Origin: Sphagnum compactum
Lineage: Eukaryota; Bryophyta; Sphagnopsida; Sphagnales
Assembly (NCBI GenBank): GCA_965153455.1
Contig: OZ234493.1
Location: 35,578,213 to 35,642,212 of the forward strand
Reading direction: 5' to 3'
Length of the DNA: 64,000 nt
The translations under genes were made by a program, and so were the position numbers. Of this stretch, positions 37,731 through 47,458 are shown piece by piece. Each line of letters begins with the position of its first letter. The stretch's first letter is position 1. The notes beneath the pieces are model-generated. The model was not told where the DNA came from and ran no database searches. It saw nothing but the letters and a program-made list of their open reading frames with translations.

Positions 37731-38400
37731 GGGGATAGGGGGCGAAAGCAGAGGACGTAGGGGGTGAAACAGAGGGTGACTTTACTCTAATGCACATGAG
37801 ATATGTGCACCTAAAGGCTTATAGTATACTTGGCGACCAAACTCTTGGTTATTAATTAATTTGTATTTGTGTTCGTTATCTAAAATAATTCAAAAATGTT
37901 GTTTAACTTTCCTAAGGTGGAGAACCCATCTTATCTTGGGTTCAAACGAAGTTAAACACCCCATGTGAAAAGATAATAGATTCACAAAATTCACATAACT
38001 CACCTATGGATGAAGGTAATACCTTTGATTTAAGAAACTTGAGGCTCTTAATCATGTTAATTCTATCAATACCAAAAAAGAAAGATTTGAGATATGAATT
38101 GATGCACTCCATTCCATTGAAACGCAATTTTGTTACATATTTGCTTGTTTCTAAACGTTCGCCATTTACTTTTTCTTTTTTTTAATGTGTTTAAAAGCAA
38201 CTTGTGATTTCCATTAAGTAGAGACTACATGGGGAAATGATAATTAATGGGTTCTTTGAGGTGAATTGGTTTTTTGAATGTGTGAAAGAAAAAGCCAAAC
38301 AACCTTATGATTCACATATCATATTCACATTATTAATTCAACCTCATTGGTGTTCATAACATGTTTTAACCATACTATCAATGATTTTCTTTTCCCCTCA
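37731..38400. other. AT-rich spacer
   Basis: No gene. GACTTTACTCTAAT near 37778 is roughly the inverse of AGTAAAGTCA at 37330, so the hairpin repeat may sit inside a larger inverted-ended element (about 37325-37790). Confidence 0.3.
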
Positions 38401-38460
38401 ATTTTGTGATGCTGCTCAAGTGGCAAATCATACATAAGTATATTTAGCCAAATTTGGCGA
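38401..38460 (-). repeat. Single copy of the ~60-bp TTGTGATG...AGCCAAATTTGGC module
   Basis: It has the same landmarks and orientation as the left arm at 23071: TTTGTGATGCTGCTCAAGTGG, ATACATAAG, then ATTTAGCCAAATTTGGC. It lies 0.9 kb upstream of the first protease gene. Confidence 0.65.
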
Positions 38461-38834
38461 TATTCAAAATATGAAAGTAGAATATTTATATTGTAGGCAA
38501 TTGTGGTTGAGCGATGTGGGTTGAGCAGCTCACATGGGAATAAAACTTATGTCAAATAATTTAGCCTTATAGGATGGAATGATACTTACCCAATAATTAT
38601 GAATAAGTATAGGATTTAAAGTTTAATTAGGGCTAAACCCTACTTAATTATGAACCTCCATTTTGAGAAATACACTAGTTGACAAACTATAAGGCTATTC
38701 CTTTTTGATAAATACTACTTGGAGGGTTCACCCCAGAATGGAAAGCCAACAATGGAAAAGAAAACCTAACTTAAGTTTCTCCCATTTGATAAATTACTTA
38801 ATATACTTTGATGCTCAACCTAAATAAAAAAAGG

Positions 38835-39035
38835 AAAAGAAAGAAGAGTCCCTACAATAAAAGAAAATTGAGTGCTTAAGACTTTGATGTCCAACCTGAA
38901 AAGAACAAGAAAGCCAAAGAAGAAGGAAAAGAAAGAGTCCCAACAGTAAAAGAAAATTGGCAGATCTCAGGCAAAAAAGAAAGCCAAAAAAGAAGGAGAA
39001 AAGAAAGAGTCCCTAGACAGTAAAAGAGAGATTCA
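38835..39035. repeat. Three short direct repeats upstream of the first protease gene
   Basis: GAAAGAAAGAGTCCC...AGTAAAAGA recurs near 38840, 38930 and 39003, at a spacing of about 70-90 bp. It lies 260-460 bp before the start codon and so is in the promoter region. Whether it has a regulatory role is unknown. Confidence 0.55.
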
Positions 39036-39297
39036 GCACGCCCTCTTTCGGGCAGAAAAATCCGGGCAGGAGTAATAAAATTCTGGAGTGTACGTGCCCC
39101 TTTGATGTGGCGGTTAGGTAGCGGCCAGCGCCCGTGAAAACGCAAGGCTCTCGCCATCGCTGCCGCGCCGCCGCTCCTCGCGTGCTCGACTTTCGCATCT
39201 GCGCTTCTCTCTTCTCTCGATCTCCATCTCCATCTCTCGCGCTCTCTTCTTGTTCTTCTTCTTCGCACCAGCATTGTCTTCTGTTGTTGAAGAAGAA

Positions 39298-42200
39298 ATG
39301 CTGCAGCTCGCGCGGTGGTGGTTTGTGTTTTTGGTTTTGGGTACAGTGGTGGTGCTCGCATGGACAGTGCAAGCTGGAGCTGGAGCTGCTGCTGCTGCTG
39401 CAGGAGGTGCGGAGGAGAAAGTTGAGAAGAAGAAGACGTCTGGAGGAGTCGCGGGCGGGAAAGAAGCTGATGATGAGAATCAGAGACGAGAGGTTTACAT
39501 GGTGCTTGTGGTTGGTGAGCCTGTGGTTGCGTACAAAGGCGGACTGCCAGGTCTCACTGGGACAGCTGAATTGTTCATGACACGGAGATGGAGGAAATCT
39601 CGCCATCGTAGGTATGTATGGATGCTGCAGGCATTGCAGCAGAAGTCAGTGACAAAATTGCAGTAGGCATGTTTGTTTTTGGACTGATTGTCATGTGATT
39701 CTTCCTGCAGCATGTTTGATCGGCTCCATCTGCTGCGAGATGAAGAAGCTGTTTGAAAGAATCTCTTTGTGGGTATGTGTGTGTTTTGCTGAATTTAAGC
39801 TCTCCGGGAGCTCAAGGAATGAGGATCTGGCAATGGGTATTTTTGATCGGCTCCATGCACCTGCTGGGAGAAGAAACTGCTTGAATCTCTTTGTGGGTAT
39901 GTGTGTGTTTTGCTGAATTTGAGCTCTCCGGGAGCTGGAGAAATGGGGATCCAGCACTGGGGATTTCCAGATTCTTGGTGAATATGGTCAGAGACTTGAA
40001 TTTAGTAAAACTTGAGAAGAAAGAGCCTCATCGCGAAATCGGCTGACTCCTCTTCGATGTCCTTTTTCATCTTCTTGTTGTGAAGGATGCAGCCGAGCTG
40101 CTCAGAGGGTTTCAGTACTACTGGCATTTGTGTATTGTGGTAGAAAGAAGAAGAAGTCTTGTGTCTTGAGAAGCTCAGCAGAATTTGGCCGGGTTTGCTT
40201 GTGGCTGCTGCAGGGCTGCTAATGCCACGGATTTGGTTCATAAGTATACGACTTACCTAACAAGGAAGCAGGATGAGCTTCTCGAGAACTTCTTCAAGAA
40301 GTCTAGCAGCAACAGCAGCAGTAGGCCCAGCTACACCAAGCTTTACAGCTATCATCACATTGTCAATGGTTTTGCCGTGGAGCTCACTGCTGAAGAAGTA
40401 AGTCGGTGTGGGGTTTGTTTGTTACACTCTTTTTTTTGGGGCTCCTCTCGAGTCTTCTTTCTTGCTTTTTTCAGGCCTTCTTGCGATGACAAGAAGGTTG
40501 CAATGTATGCAGTCAAAAACAAACTGGCATGGGTTGATGAGGAGCAATATTGTATCAACAAACTGCAGGCATGGATGGGTCGATGAGGAGCAATGTATAA
40601 GAAACTTGTGCTTTCTTCTACTAGGCAAAGCAAACCACACTTACATTTTGTTGGGGGTTTCTGTGGCATGATAATTGTGATGGAAACCTCAAGGCAGAGC
40701 TCCTTGCCAAGGATCCTGGGGTGGTACAAGTCGAGAAGAGCTACAGAGTGCAAAAGGCCACAGTTCACACACCTTATTATCTTCAACTACCACAAGGGAT
40801 TTGGGCTCAGGAAGGGGGATATCTTGGAGCAGGTGAGAATATTGTGATAGGCTTAGTGGACACTGGAATCGACCCGACGCATCCAAGTTTCTCTACTATG
40901 GGACAAAAACCATATAGACCTCTCACATCATATCATGGCAAATGTGAGGTTGCTCCAGAGTTTCCTCTCGGCTCCTGCAATGGGAAGATCATTGGAGCCC
41001 AACACTTTGCAGCAGCTGCATCAAAAGATGGTGTATTCAATGCCACCCTCTATTTTGCCTCCCCCTTGGATGGAGATGGCCATGGAAGGTATGCCTGGGC
41101 CCTTCTACCAGATGTTCCTCAGGATACAAAACATGTGCCAAAGGTTGGAAAAAATCTATCACCATCTCTTCTCTCACAAGTTGACTCCCTGCAACAAGCT
41201 GATATTTGATTATGTTTTGTTGTCAGTCATACAGCTTCCACAGCAGCTGGAAACCATGGAGTGCCTGTAATAGTGAACGGTGTATTCTATGGAAATGCCA
41301 GTGGTATGGCACCTAGAGCTCGGTAAAACCTCTTGGCCTTTGTCAACCAATTCAAGCTCCTGGATTTCTTTTACAGAACATCTACCCAGAAAGCTCATTT
41401 GAAAAGTTATAACCATTCTTGTTGGTGAAAAAAATCTGTCTCCCAACAAGATTATTATGATGCTGCTGCAACGTCTGGTGTGATCAGCAGTGCCAACTTC
41501 TGCTCAAAATCCTGCCACCACTTCTGTTAGTCAATCTGGAATTTTGTTTGGCTGGCTGTCAAATGGCTGAACATATTGCTGCTGTGTTTGGAACTCACAG
41601 AATTGCTGTTTACAAGGCGTTGTACCGGTTGATTGGTGGGTTTATACCAGATGTTATTGCAGCATGTGATCAGGTCTGTTGCATCATCATGATTCACCAC
41701 CTTTGAGTTGGGGATTCACCAAAGAAAGTTGATCTGGTTTGTTGCATTATCATGTAGTTGCCCAAAGGTGTAACTCTTGTGAGCTCAATCATATGGAGAA
41801 CTCACTCTGTGGTGCGACTGTGTGAACTTTGACTGGCTGGATTTTGGGGGTGAGTAGTTAACACACTATGGTCTTCTTGGGCGAAGCAGGCTGTTGCCGA
41901 TGGAGTTGACATACTTAGTCTGTCACTGGGACCCAACAGCCCACCTGGTGGTTCTATCAGCACCTTTCTCAACATCTTGGACTTGGCACTCCTCAATGCA
42001 GTCAAGGCGAACGTATTGGTTGTCCAGGCTGCTGGGAATGGGGGTCCTTATGACCAGACTGTTACTTCTTTCAGTCCTTGGATCATCACTGTAGGTGCAG
42101 GGGTTGACGACAGATCGTACCCAAATACATTAACACTTGGCAACATGACTGTCCTTCCTGGGACTTTGTTGGCACGTAAGTTGACTCCAATCCAGGAAAG

Positions 42201-44242
42201 TTTGGCAATTTCAGTACCAAGATATTAGTTTTACTCATGCAGATATAAACCAACCATGAAGAAGAGAATCAAACAACAAAGAAGATACATTATAATGATG
42301 GTTTTGATCCCTGTTCATGTCTATGTGCAGCTCCAACAAAAGGGCCATTTCTGTACAATTTGATATCAGCAAAGGATGCGATGCAAGGTCAAGGCAACCC
42401 TCTCTATACTCCGAGTGACTGTCAGCTGGCTTCACTCTTCAACAAACTTTTGGTCCAAGGGAAGCTTATGATCTGCACCTACTCCTTCAACTTCATCTTT
42501 GGAGGGGCATCGATGCAACAAGTGGTGAGCACACTCGAAGCTTTAGGAGCAGCTGGTCTAGTTATGGTGGTGGAATCGGATGTTGCAGGGAGCAAGTTTG
42601 ATCCCATTCCTTTCACAATGCCCGGCATTGTCATCGTAGATGCGATGAATTCTGAGGCAAATCCTCTTTGTCCCTGACTCATCATTCTTGCATTCCAAAA
42701 ATCTGAATCTAATCTCCTCACCTAAAACCCCACTGCCCCTTTTTTCTCCCTGATAATCTGTACCCAAATTTGCTTGCACTGATCACAATATTAGGTGTTG
42801 CAGTCTGCACAGAGGATTAAGTTTGTGACGATGATGGTGTTGTGGGTCTGACAGGTTTTGCTCGATTACTACAGTACGCTAACAACGAGGGATGCTAATG
42901 GCATAGCTGTTCGATTTGGAGCTCAAGCCAAAATAGGGGGTGGCCAGATAGCCAATTATAGTGGTCAAGCGCAGCAAGTAGCTCTCTTTTCTTCAAGGGG
43001 GCCGGATATCAAGGATTTCAACTTCAACCAGGCGGATATCTTGAAGCCTAATGTGTTGGCACCTGGATACCTCATATGGGGAGCATGGACCCCTATTGGA
43101 ATCGATAACCCAAATTACATAGGTGAACTCTTAAACTGCAAAGAGAAGAAAAAAATTCTCATTCTGCATGATGATCTTTTGAACCTTTCTCATTCCAGTA
43201 CCAAAGCTCTCTCTCTCACAAAGGAAAAAAAAAGAAAAAACTACTTGCCTCCTTTTTGTTCTCTACACATCACAGTCACAAGTGTTTCAGGCACACTGAT
43301 TTGAGACCTAAAGACTTTCGGGTTTTCAGGCCAGAGATGGGCAATGATATCAGGGACCAGTATGGCAACACCCCATGTGGCGGGTCTTGCAGCGCTGCTG
43401 AAAGAAAAGTATCCTCTTTGGAGCCCAGCAGCGCTTGCATCAGCAATGGTAACAACTGCAGATGTTCAGGATTCACGGGGTGTACCCCTTCAGGCTCAGG
43501 AAGTCTCTGGAGGCTCCACTCCTTTATTGCAAAATGCCACACCTTTTGATATGGGTGGTGGAGCACTTAACGTGAATGCTGCTCTCAACCCGGGTATTAT
43601 CTTCGATGCAGGTCAGTACTAGGGTTATCTGCTGCTTTTGTGTTCTCTCTGGAAATTTACACAGTGCTACCAAAATTGTCAACAAGTTGCGGTGTCAAAT
43701 TGAGCTGCACATGATTGACCGTATGCTGCTGACTGTGCTACCATGGGTTAGGTTTTGTCTCTAGTGGGGTCTATCTTTGTTTCCTAATGGATTGCTTCTG
43801 TGGATTTTATCTGGGGACAGGAGAGGCTGATTATGCTGCATTCCTCTGCACTGCAGAGGGAGCAACCCCTCAGCAAGTATTTGCATCAACAGGTGGTGTG
43901 TGTCCCACAGTCCCAGGGAGACCCATAGATCTCAACATGCCATCTATCACTCTTGCTTCCCTAAATGGTACCCAGGTTCTCTCCAGAACAGTCACAAATA
44001 TTGCAAACAACGTAGAGAGGTACACAATCACATGGACTAGTCCAGCTGATGTTGCAGTCACAATTACTCCTGCGACCTTCACTATTGGTAGGAGTGGTCA
44101 ATTGCAATCGCAACAGATCACATTCACTTTGCGAGCTACGGGGGCTTCAACTTTATCATCTTTTGGACAGGTTACATTCGCTGGAGACTTAGGCCATCGA
44201 ATACACATTCCAATCTCCATCACAAACAAGAGTCTGAAATAA
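39298..44242 (+). CDS. SBT2: Subtilisin-like serine protease, SBT2 type, first tandem copy
   Basis: Ten exons: 39298-39611, 40214-40397, 40694-41088, 41227-41322, 41601-41673, 41890-42175, 42331-42656, 42855-43122, 43330-43611, 43821-44242. All phases agree and give 881 residues, a usual plant subtilase length. The order is: hydrophobic signal peptide (from MLQLARWW), I9-type propeptide (about 70-185, with SYHHIVNGFAVEL), and peptidase S8 with Asp222 (VDTGIDPTHPSF), His296 (DGDGHGSHTAS), Asn404 (AAGNGGPY) and Ser658 (SGTSMATPHVAG). A PA domain lies between Asn and Ser (exon 7), and an Fn3-like tail ends the protein. The IDTGIDP, DGDGHG and CEVAPEFP-like segments fit the SBT2 subfamily. The product should be secreted to the cell wall after propeptide removal; substrates are unknown. 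An upstream in-frame ATG at 39250 would spoil the signal peptide, so 39298 is preferred. Intron 7 needs a GC donor. No break is seen. Confidence 0.92.
39715..39965. repeat. Two-copy tandem repeat in intron 1 of the first protease gene
   Basis: About 126 bp are repeated. Both copies contain TTTGATCGGCTCCAT, AATCTCTTTGTGGGTATGTG and GAGCTCTCCGGGAGCT-like palindromic sequence. The copies are close, so the duplication is fairly recent. Confidence 0.8.
42657..42854 (+). other. GC-AG intron (intron 7, first protease gene)
   Basis: Exon 7 ends TCTGAG and the intron begins GCAAAT; the acceptor is TGACAG before TTTTGCTCG (the G at 42855 opens exon 8). No nearby GT donor keeps the frame, and the same position in the second gene also has GC. 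GC-AG introns are spliced by the ordinary U2 spliceosome. Confidence 0.75.
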
Positions 44243-46286
44243 TTAATACTGCCTTTATTTTTCTTATATTTCCAGCATCAAAGATTATTCTGAGCCCAGT
44301 AAGATGACAACAAGAGCTTCAGGTCTAGCGTTGCATCCCCACTGATGATCAAGCTGTAGAAGTCATTTCAGAAGAGATGTTTTTTTAGTTCTCACACCCC
44401 AAAATCTGGGTTAGGTCAATAGTGCACTATTTGATAGTTCTTAGTACATTCCACAAAACAATAAATAACATTAGTACTCTGAGAAATATCAAGAACCCCG
44501 AATTTGGTGAGAGTTGTCTGCTGGGTATAATAACCTTACCCAGTTTGTTTTGGGAGCTTCGAAAACAAGAGGAAGACACTTGTTGCTTGACACCAGAGAT
44601 GGATGTCCAGGGATTTCTTTGCGCCAATTTTTTGTGATGAACAGTCACTCGCTGTGAACACAGGTGAAAGTTGGATTCACCTTCAGTCATCCTAGTCGTT
44701 GACACATGATCTACATGGTGCTCTATTTTTCCAAGATTGTATTTGCAATCTTGCTCATCGACTTCGCTCTCATGTTGAAATTGGGAAGCAAGCAACTACG
44801 ACCGTTTTTGCAGTTGAACTGCTGAATGTTTCTATAAGGATTTGAGCAGGAGCTTAGCCTCCGGGTAGAAGAACACTTGGTCAGAGTAAGCTCCTGTGAG
44901 TAGAAGAAGAGCATTTGTTCGGAGTTGTGCTGGCAGATGACGAGCCAACCACTTCTTTAGGCTGGAACTGTAGCTTTTGCAAGTAAAGAAATGGACCAAC
45001 ACCATCTCCTTTCCGGAGACATAGAGTTTATTAGCAGGCATTTCTGCATTTGTCTCCAAATTTCTGCAATTGACAAGTTGCGACGGCTTTTGTAATACTA
45101 TGCAGATCAATAGATGATCTTTGTGTTGCCAAGATGATGATGGTCCGTTGTCTACACTTGTCGAAAGGTAAGTCGGTCGTAAAAAGATGATTGCGTCTCT
45201 GCTCCCAACTACAGAAGAAGCATGCTCTCGCAGTTGTTTGTTGCAAATTTCTTGCACTTGCGTAGAAACAAGCTTGTCACTTGTTTCTTTCAATTGTCTG
45301 TTGTGTTCATATCTTCATTCCATCATTGTTTGATGATGCTCGTGGGTTAAATACAGCGCTTACAATATCTTCATTTTTTTTTTCTTGCAATGTTGTCATG
45401 AAGAGAAACTTCCCAGCATGGTTCTTGCTCTTCTTTCCTTTCTGGCCTCTTCTTGCTCTTTGTGATGCTTGATTCTTGGGTGCGGTTACAACAGATACAA
45501 ATTTTTGAACACCTATAGAATAGAACCGTGAATTTAGAAAATGCATGAAACAAAACTAAACTTGAAGATATATTTGCAATTGAAGTTCAAAAGAAGTATT
45601 CACTGGGATCTGTGTGTTTTCGCTTTTTTTGCTTTGCATTTTCTTAGTATTCACTGGGATCTGTGTGTTTTCTTGGTTAGAATCAAAGTCATCAATCATG
45701 GGTGTGATCATCTATCTCTCTGGGTAGTTGGGGTGGATGGGTGAGGGGCGGAGTAATTGAACGAATGAATGAATGAATGTGTGAGGCGCAAATCAAGGCC
45801 CTCAATGTAAGTTCATGGGGGAGGGGGAGGGGGTGTGGGGGGGCCCAAAGGCTTCCTGAAATAGCGGCGACTGGCGTGCACAACCGCTAAATTTGGCGGC
45901 CGGCCAAATCCAGCCCTCGGGTAGGTTGATGTCCCGCTGTTGTCGCTGAAGTGGGGAAAGAAGGAAGGGGTCGTGTGGTGGGAGTTTTGGTTGCTGCTGC
46001 AGCGCGGCAAGCACAGTCAGCGGGATGATGATCTGATCCGTTTCCCCACCTCCTCCTCCTCCTCCTGCTTCGCAGCCTGCGTCATTGTGGTTCCTTCCAA
46101 ATTTGCTCCTCAATTCTGCCCCGGAGCTCCGTTTTTTCACCAACCCCCGCCCCCCTCCAAATTGGCGACAATTTAGTGTTCTTTGAGTTTTTTTAGTCGC
46201 CAAGTTTCGAAAAAAACAATCACCAGATTTCTACCTTAAGTGACAGCAGGTAGCCAAAATCATTTTTTTACTCTCATCTTTCCTTA
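44243..46286. other. Spacer between the tandem protease genes
   Basis: The minus strand has an open frame at 44832-45293 (153 codons) with no domain I recognise. A 57-bp direct duplication containing AGTATTCACTGGGATCTGTG lies at about 45592-45705. A G+C-rich patch with a near-palindrome (ATTTGGCGGCCGGCCAAAT) lies at 45889-45907. Low-complexity frames at 45802-46203 are not convincing genes. Confidence 0.4.
44460..44465 (+). promoter_or_regulatory. Possible polyadenylation signal of the first protease gene
   Basis: AATAAA lies about 220 nt after the stop codon. This is a plausible distance, but the hexamer is common in AT-rich DNA. Confidence 0.35.
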
Positions 46287-47115
46287 TAGCCAAATCTGGC
46301 TAAAATCATCTTTATGGATTCATTCCCACTTCAGCTACATCACAAAATTGCCAAAAAACGAAAAAAAAGAAAAAACCCAAACCCTACCCGAACGGGTAAT
46401 TCATTAAATGACAAGAGAGAGAGAGAGAGAGAGAGAGAAAACAGGGATTCCAATTGTAGTACGCCGGACCTGCACATGATCCATTTGGTAATATATCAAA
46501 TTCCTGTTACGGATCTGTTCTTGCTACATTTGGCGGAAGGAAGGAAGGAAAGAAAGCCTGAAGAAACATATATAGAAGGATGCTAGATTAAAAATAAATA
46601 AAGGAAAATTTTAAATTCACACCTTTTTTGGTTAAATTCACACCCTTTCTTCGCACGTCCCATTATATGCAGATTAAACTCCATCTCCTATTGCGTTGCG
46701 CGTACTGTTTAAGGGGGGTGGGGCAGACACACTCACATTTAATCTGCCTATAATCGGACGCGCGAAGAAAGGGTGTGAATTTAACCAAAAAAGGTGTGAA
46801 TTAAAAATTTCCCTAAATAAAAATCAATATAAATAGCCAAATCTGGCTAAAATCATCTTATGGATCAATTGATGATTACCCACTTCAGCAACATCACAAG
46901 ATTGCTACCACCAAAAAAAAGGAAAAAAAAAGAAAAGAAAAAAAACCCTAAATGAGGAGGGGGGGGGGGGGGTAATTCATTAAATTGCGGAGAGAGAAAA
47001 AACAGGAATTCCAATTGTGTTATGCCAGATCTGCAGATGATGAGCCATTTTTTTTGGGGTAATAAATATATTAAATTCCTTTTGTTGTTGCTACATTTGG
47101 CGGACGAAGGAAAGA
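46283..47115. repeat. About 275-bp direct duplication with a MITE between the copies
   Basis: Copy one is about 46283-46560 and copy two about 46829-47115. Shared landmarks in order are ATAGCCAAATCTGGCTAAAA, CCCACTTCAGC-ACATCACA, GGTAATTCATTAAAT, GAGAGA, ACAGG-ATTCCAATTGT and GCTACATTTGGCGGA. Each copy starts with the ~60-bp module also seen at 23071, 24253 and 38401. (GA)n at 46414-46438 and a G-run near 46960-46972 are copy-specific expansions. Confidence 0.8.
46603..46813. mobile_element. MITE, about 210 bp, with ~75-bp terminal inverted repeats and 8-bp TSD
   Basis: The left arm (46603-46678) and right arm (46737-46812) are near-perfect inverse copies: TTCACACCTTTTTTGGTTAAA reads out on the left, and TTTAACCAAAAAAGGTGTGAA on the right. 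TAAATAAA lies on both sides (46595-46602 and 46814-46821). An 8-bp target duplication fits the hAT superfamily, although the flank is low-complexity. There is no coding capacity. It sits about 650 bp upstream of the second protease start. Confidence 0.85.
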
Positions 47116-47458
47116 AGAAGAAGAAGAAGACGACGTCGTCGTCGTAGGCTCACGATCAGCGCCGTCTTCTGGGGACGCGCAAAGTAAACCCGATCCAGTT
47201 CCAAAGCGCTTTGGGAATGGGACCCGGCGCGCTTTCACTGCTTCCGTTGCCTGCCTCGCTCTGGCTCACTCGCAGAAGCTTCCTGGAGTTCGTGATGAGC
47301 TAGCGCAGTTCGGGGAGTAGTAGTAGTAGTAGTTGTACGTATAGCTGCTGCTAAACTAAGCTAGCTGCGGTTTTTTGTGTAGTGATCGATCACTAACTGC
47401 CTGCAAGCTGCAATTCGTTGGAATTGCGCCAGTACTGCATGCGAGCACGGCGGTTGAG

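Noticed and set aside
39013-39606. 197-codon minus-strand frame over the first protease exon 1
   Set aside because: Antisense shadow of the signal-peptide and propeptide exon; Ser/Arg-rich low complexity.
44832-45293. 153-codon minus-strand frame downstream of the first protease
   Set aside because: No recognised motif, no splice or promoter context, and overlapping frames of similar quality. It is left as spacer, though it is the best unassigned frame there.
45802-46203. 133-codon minus-strand frame in the inter-protease spacer
   Set aside because: Low-complexity Gly, Gln and Pro runs from simple sequence. No domain, and the plus strand has an equally long frame.
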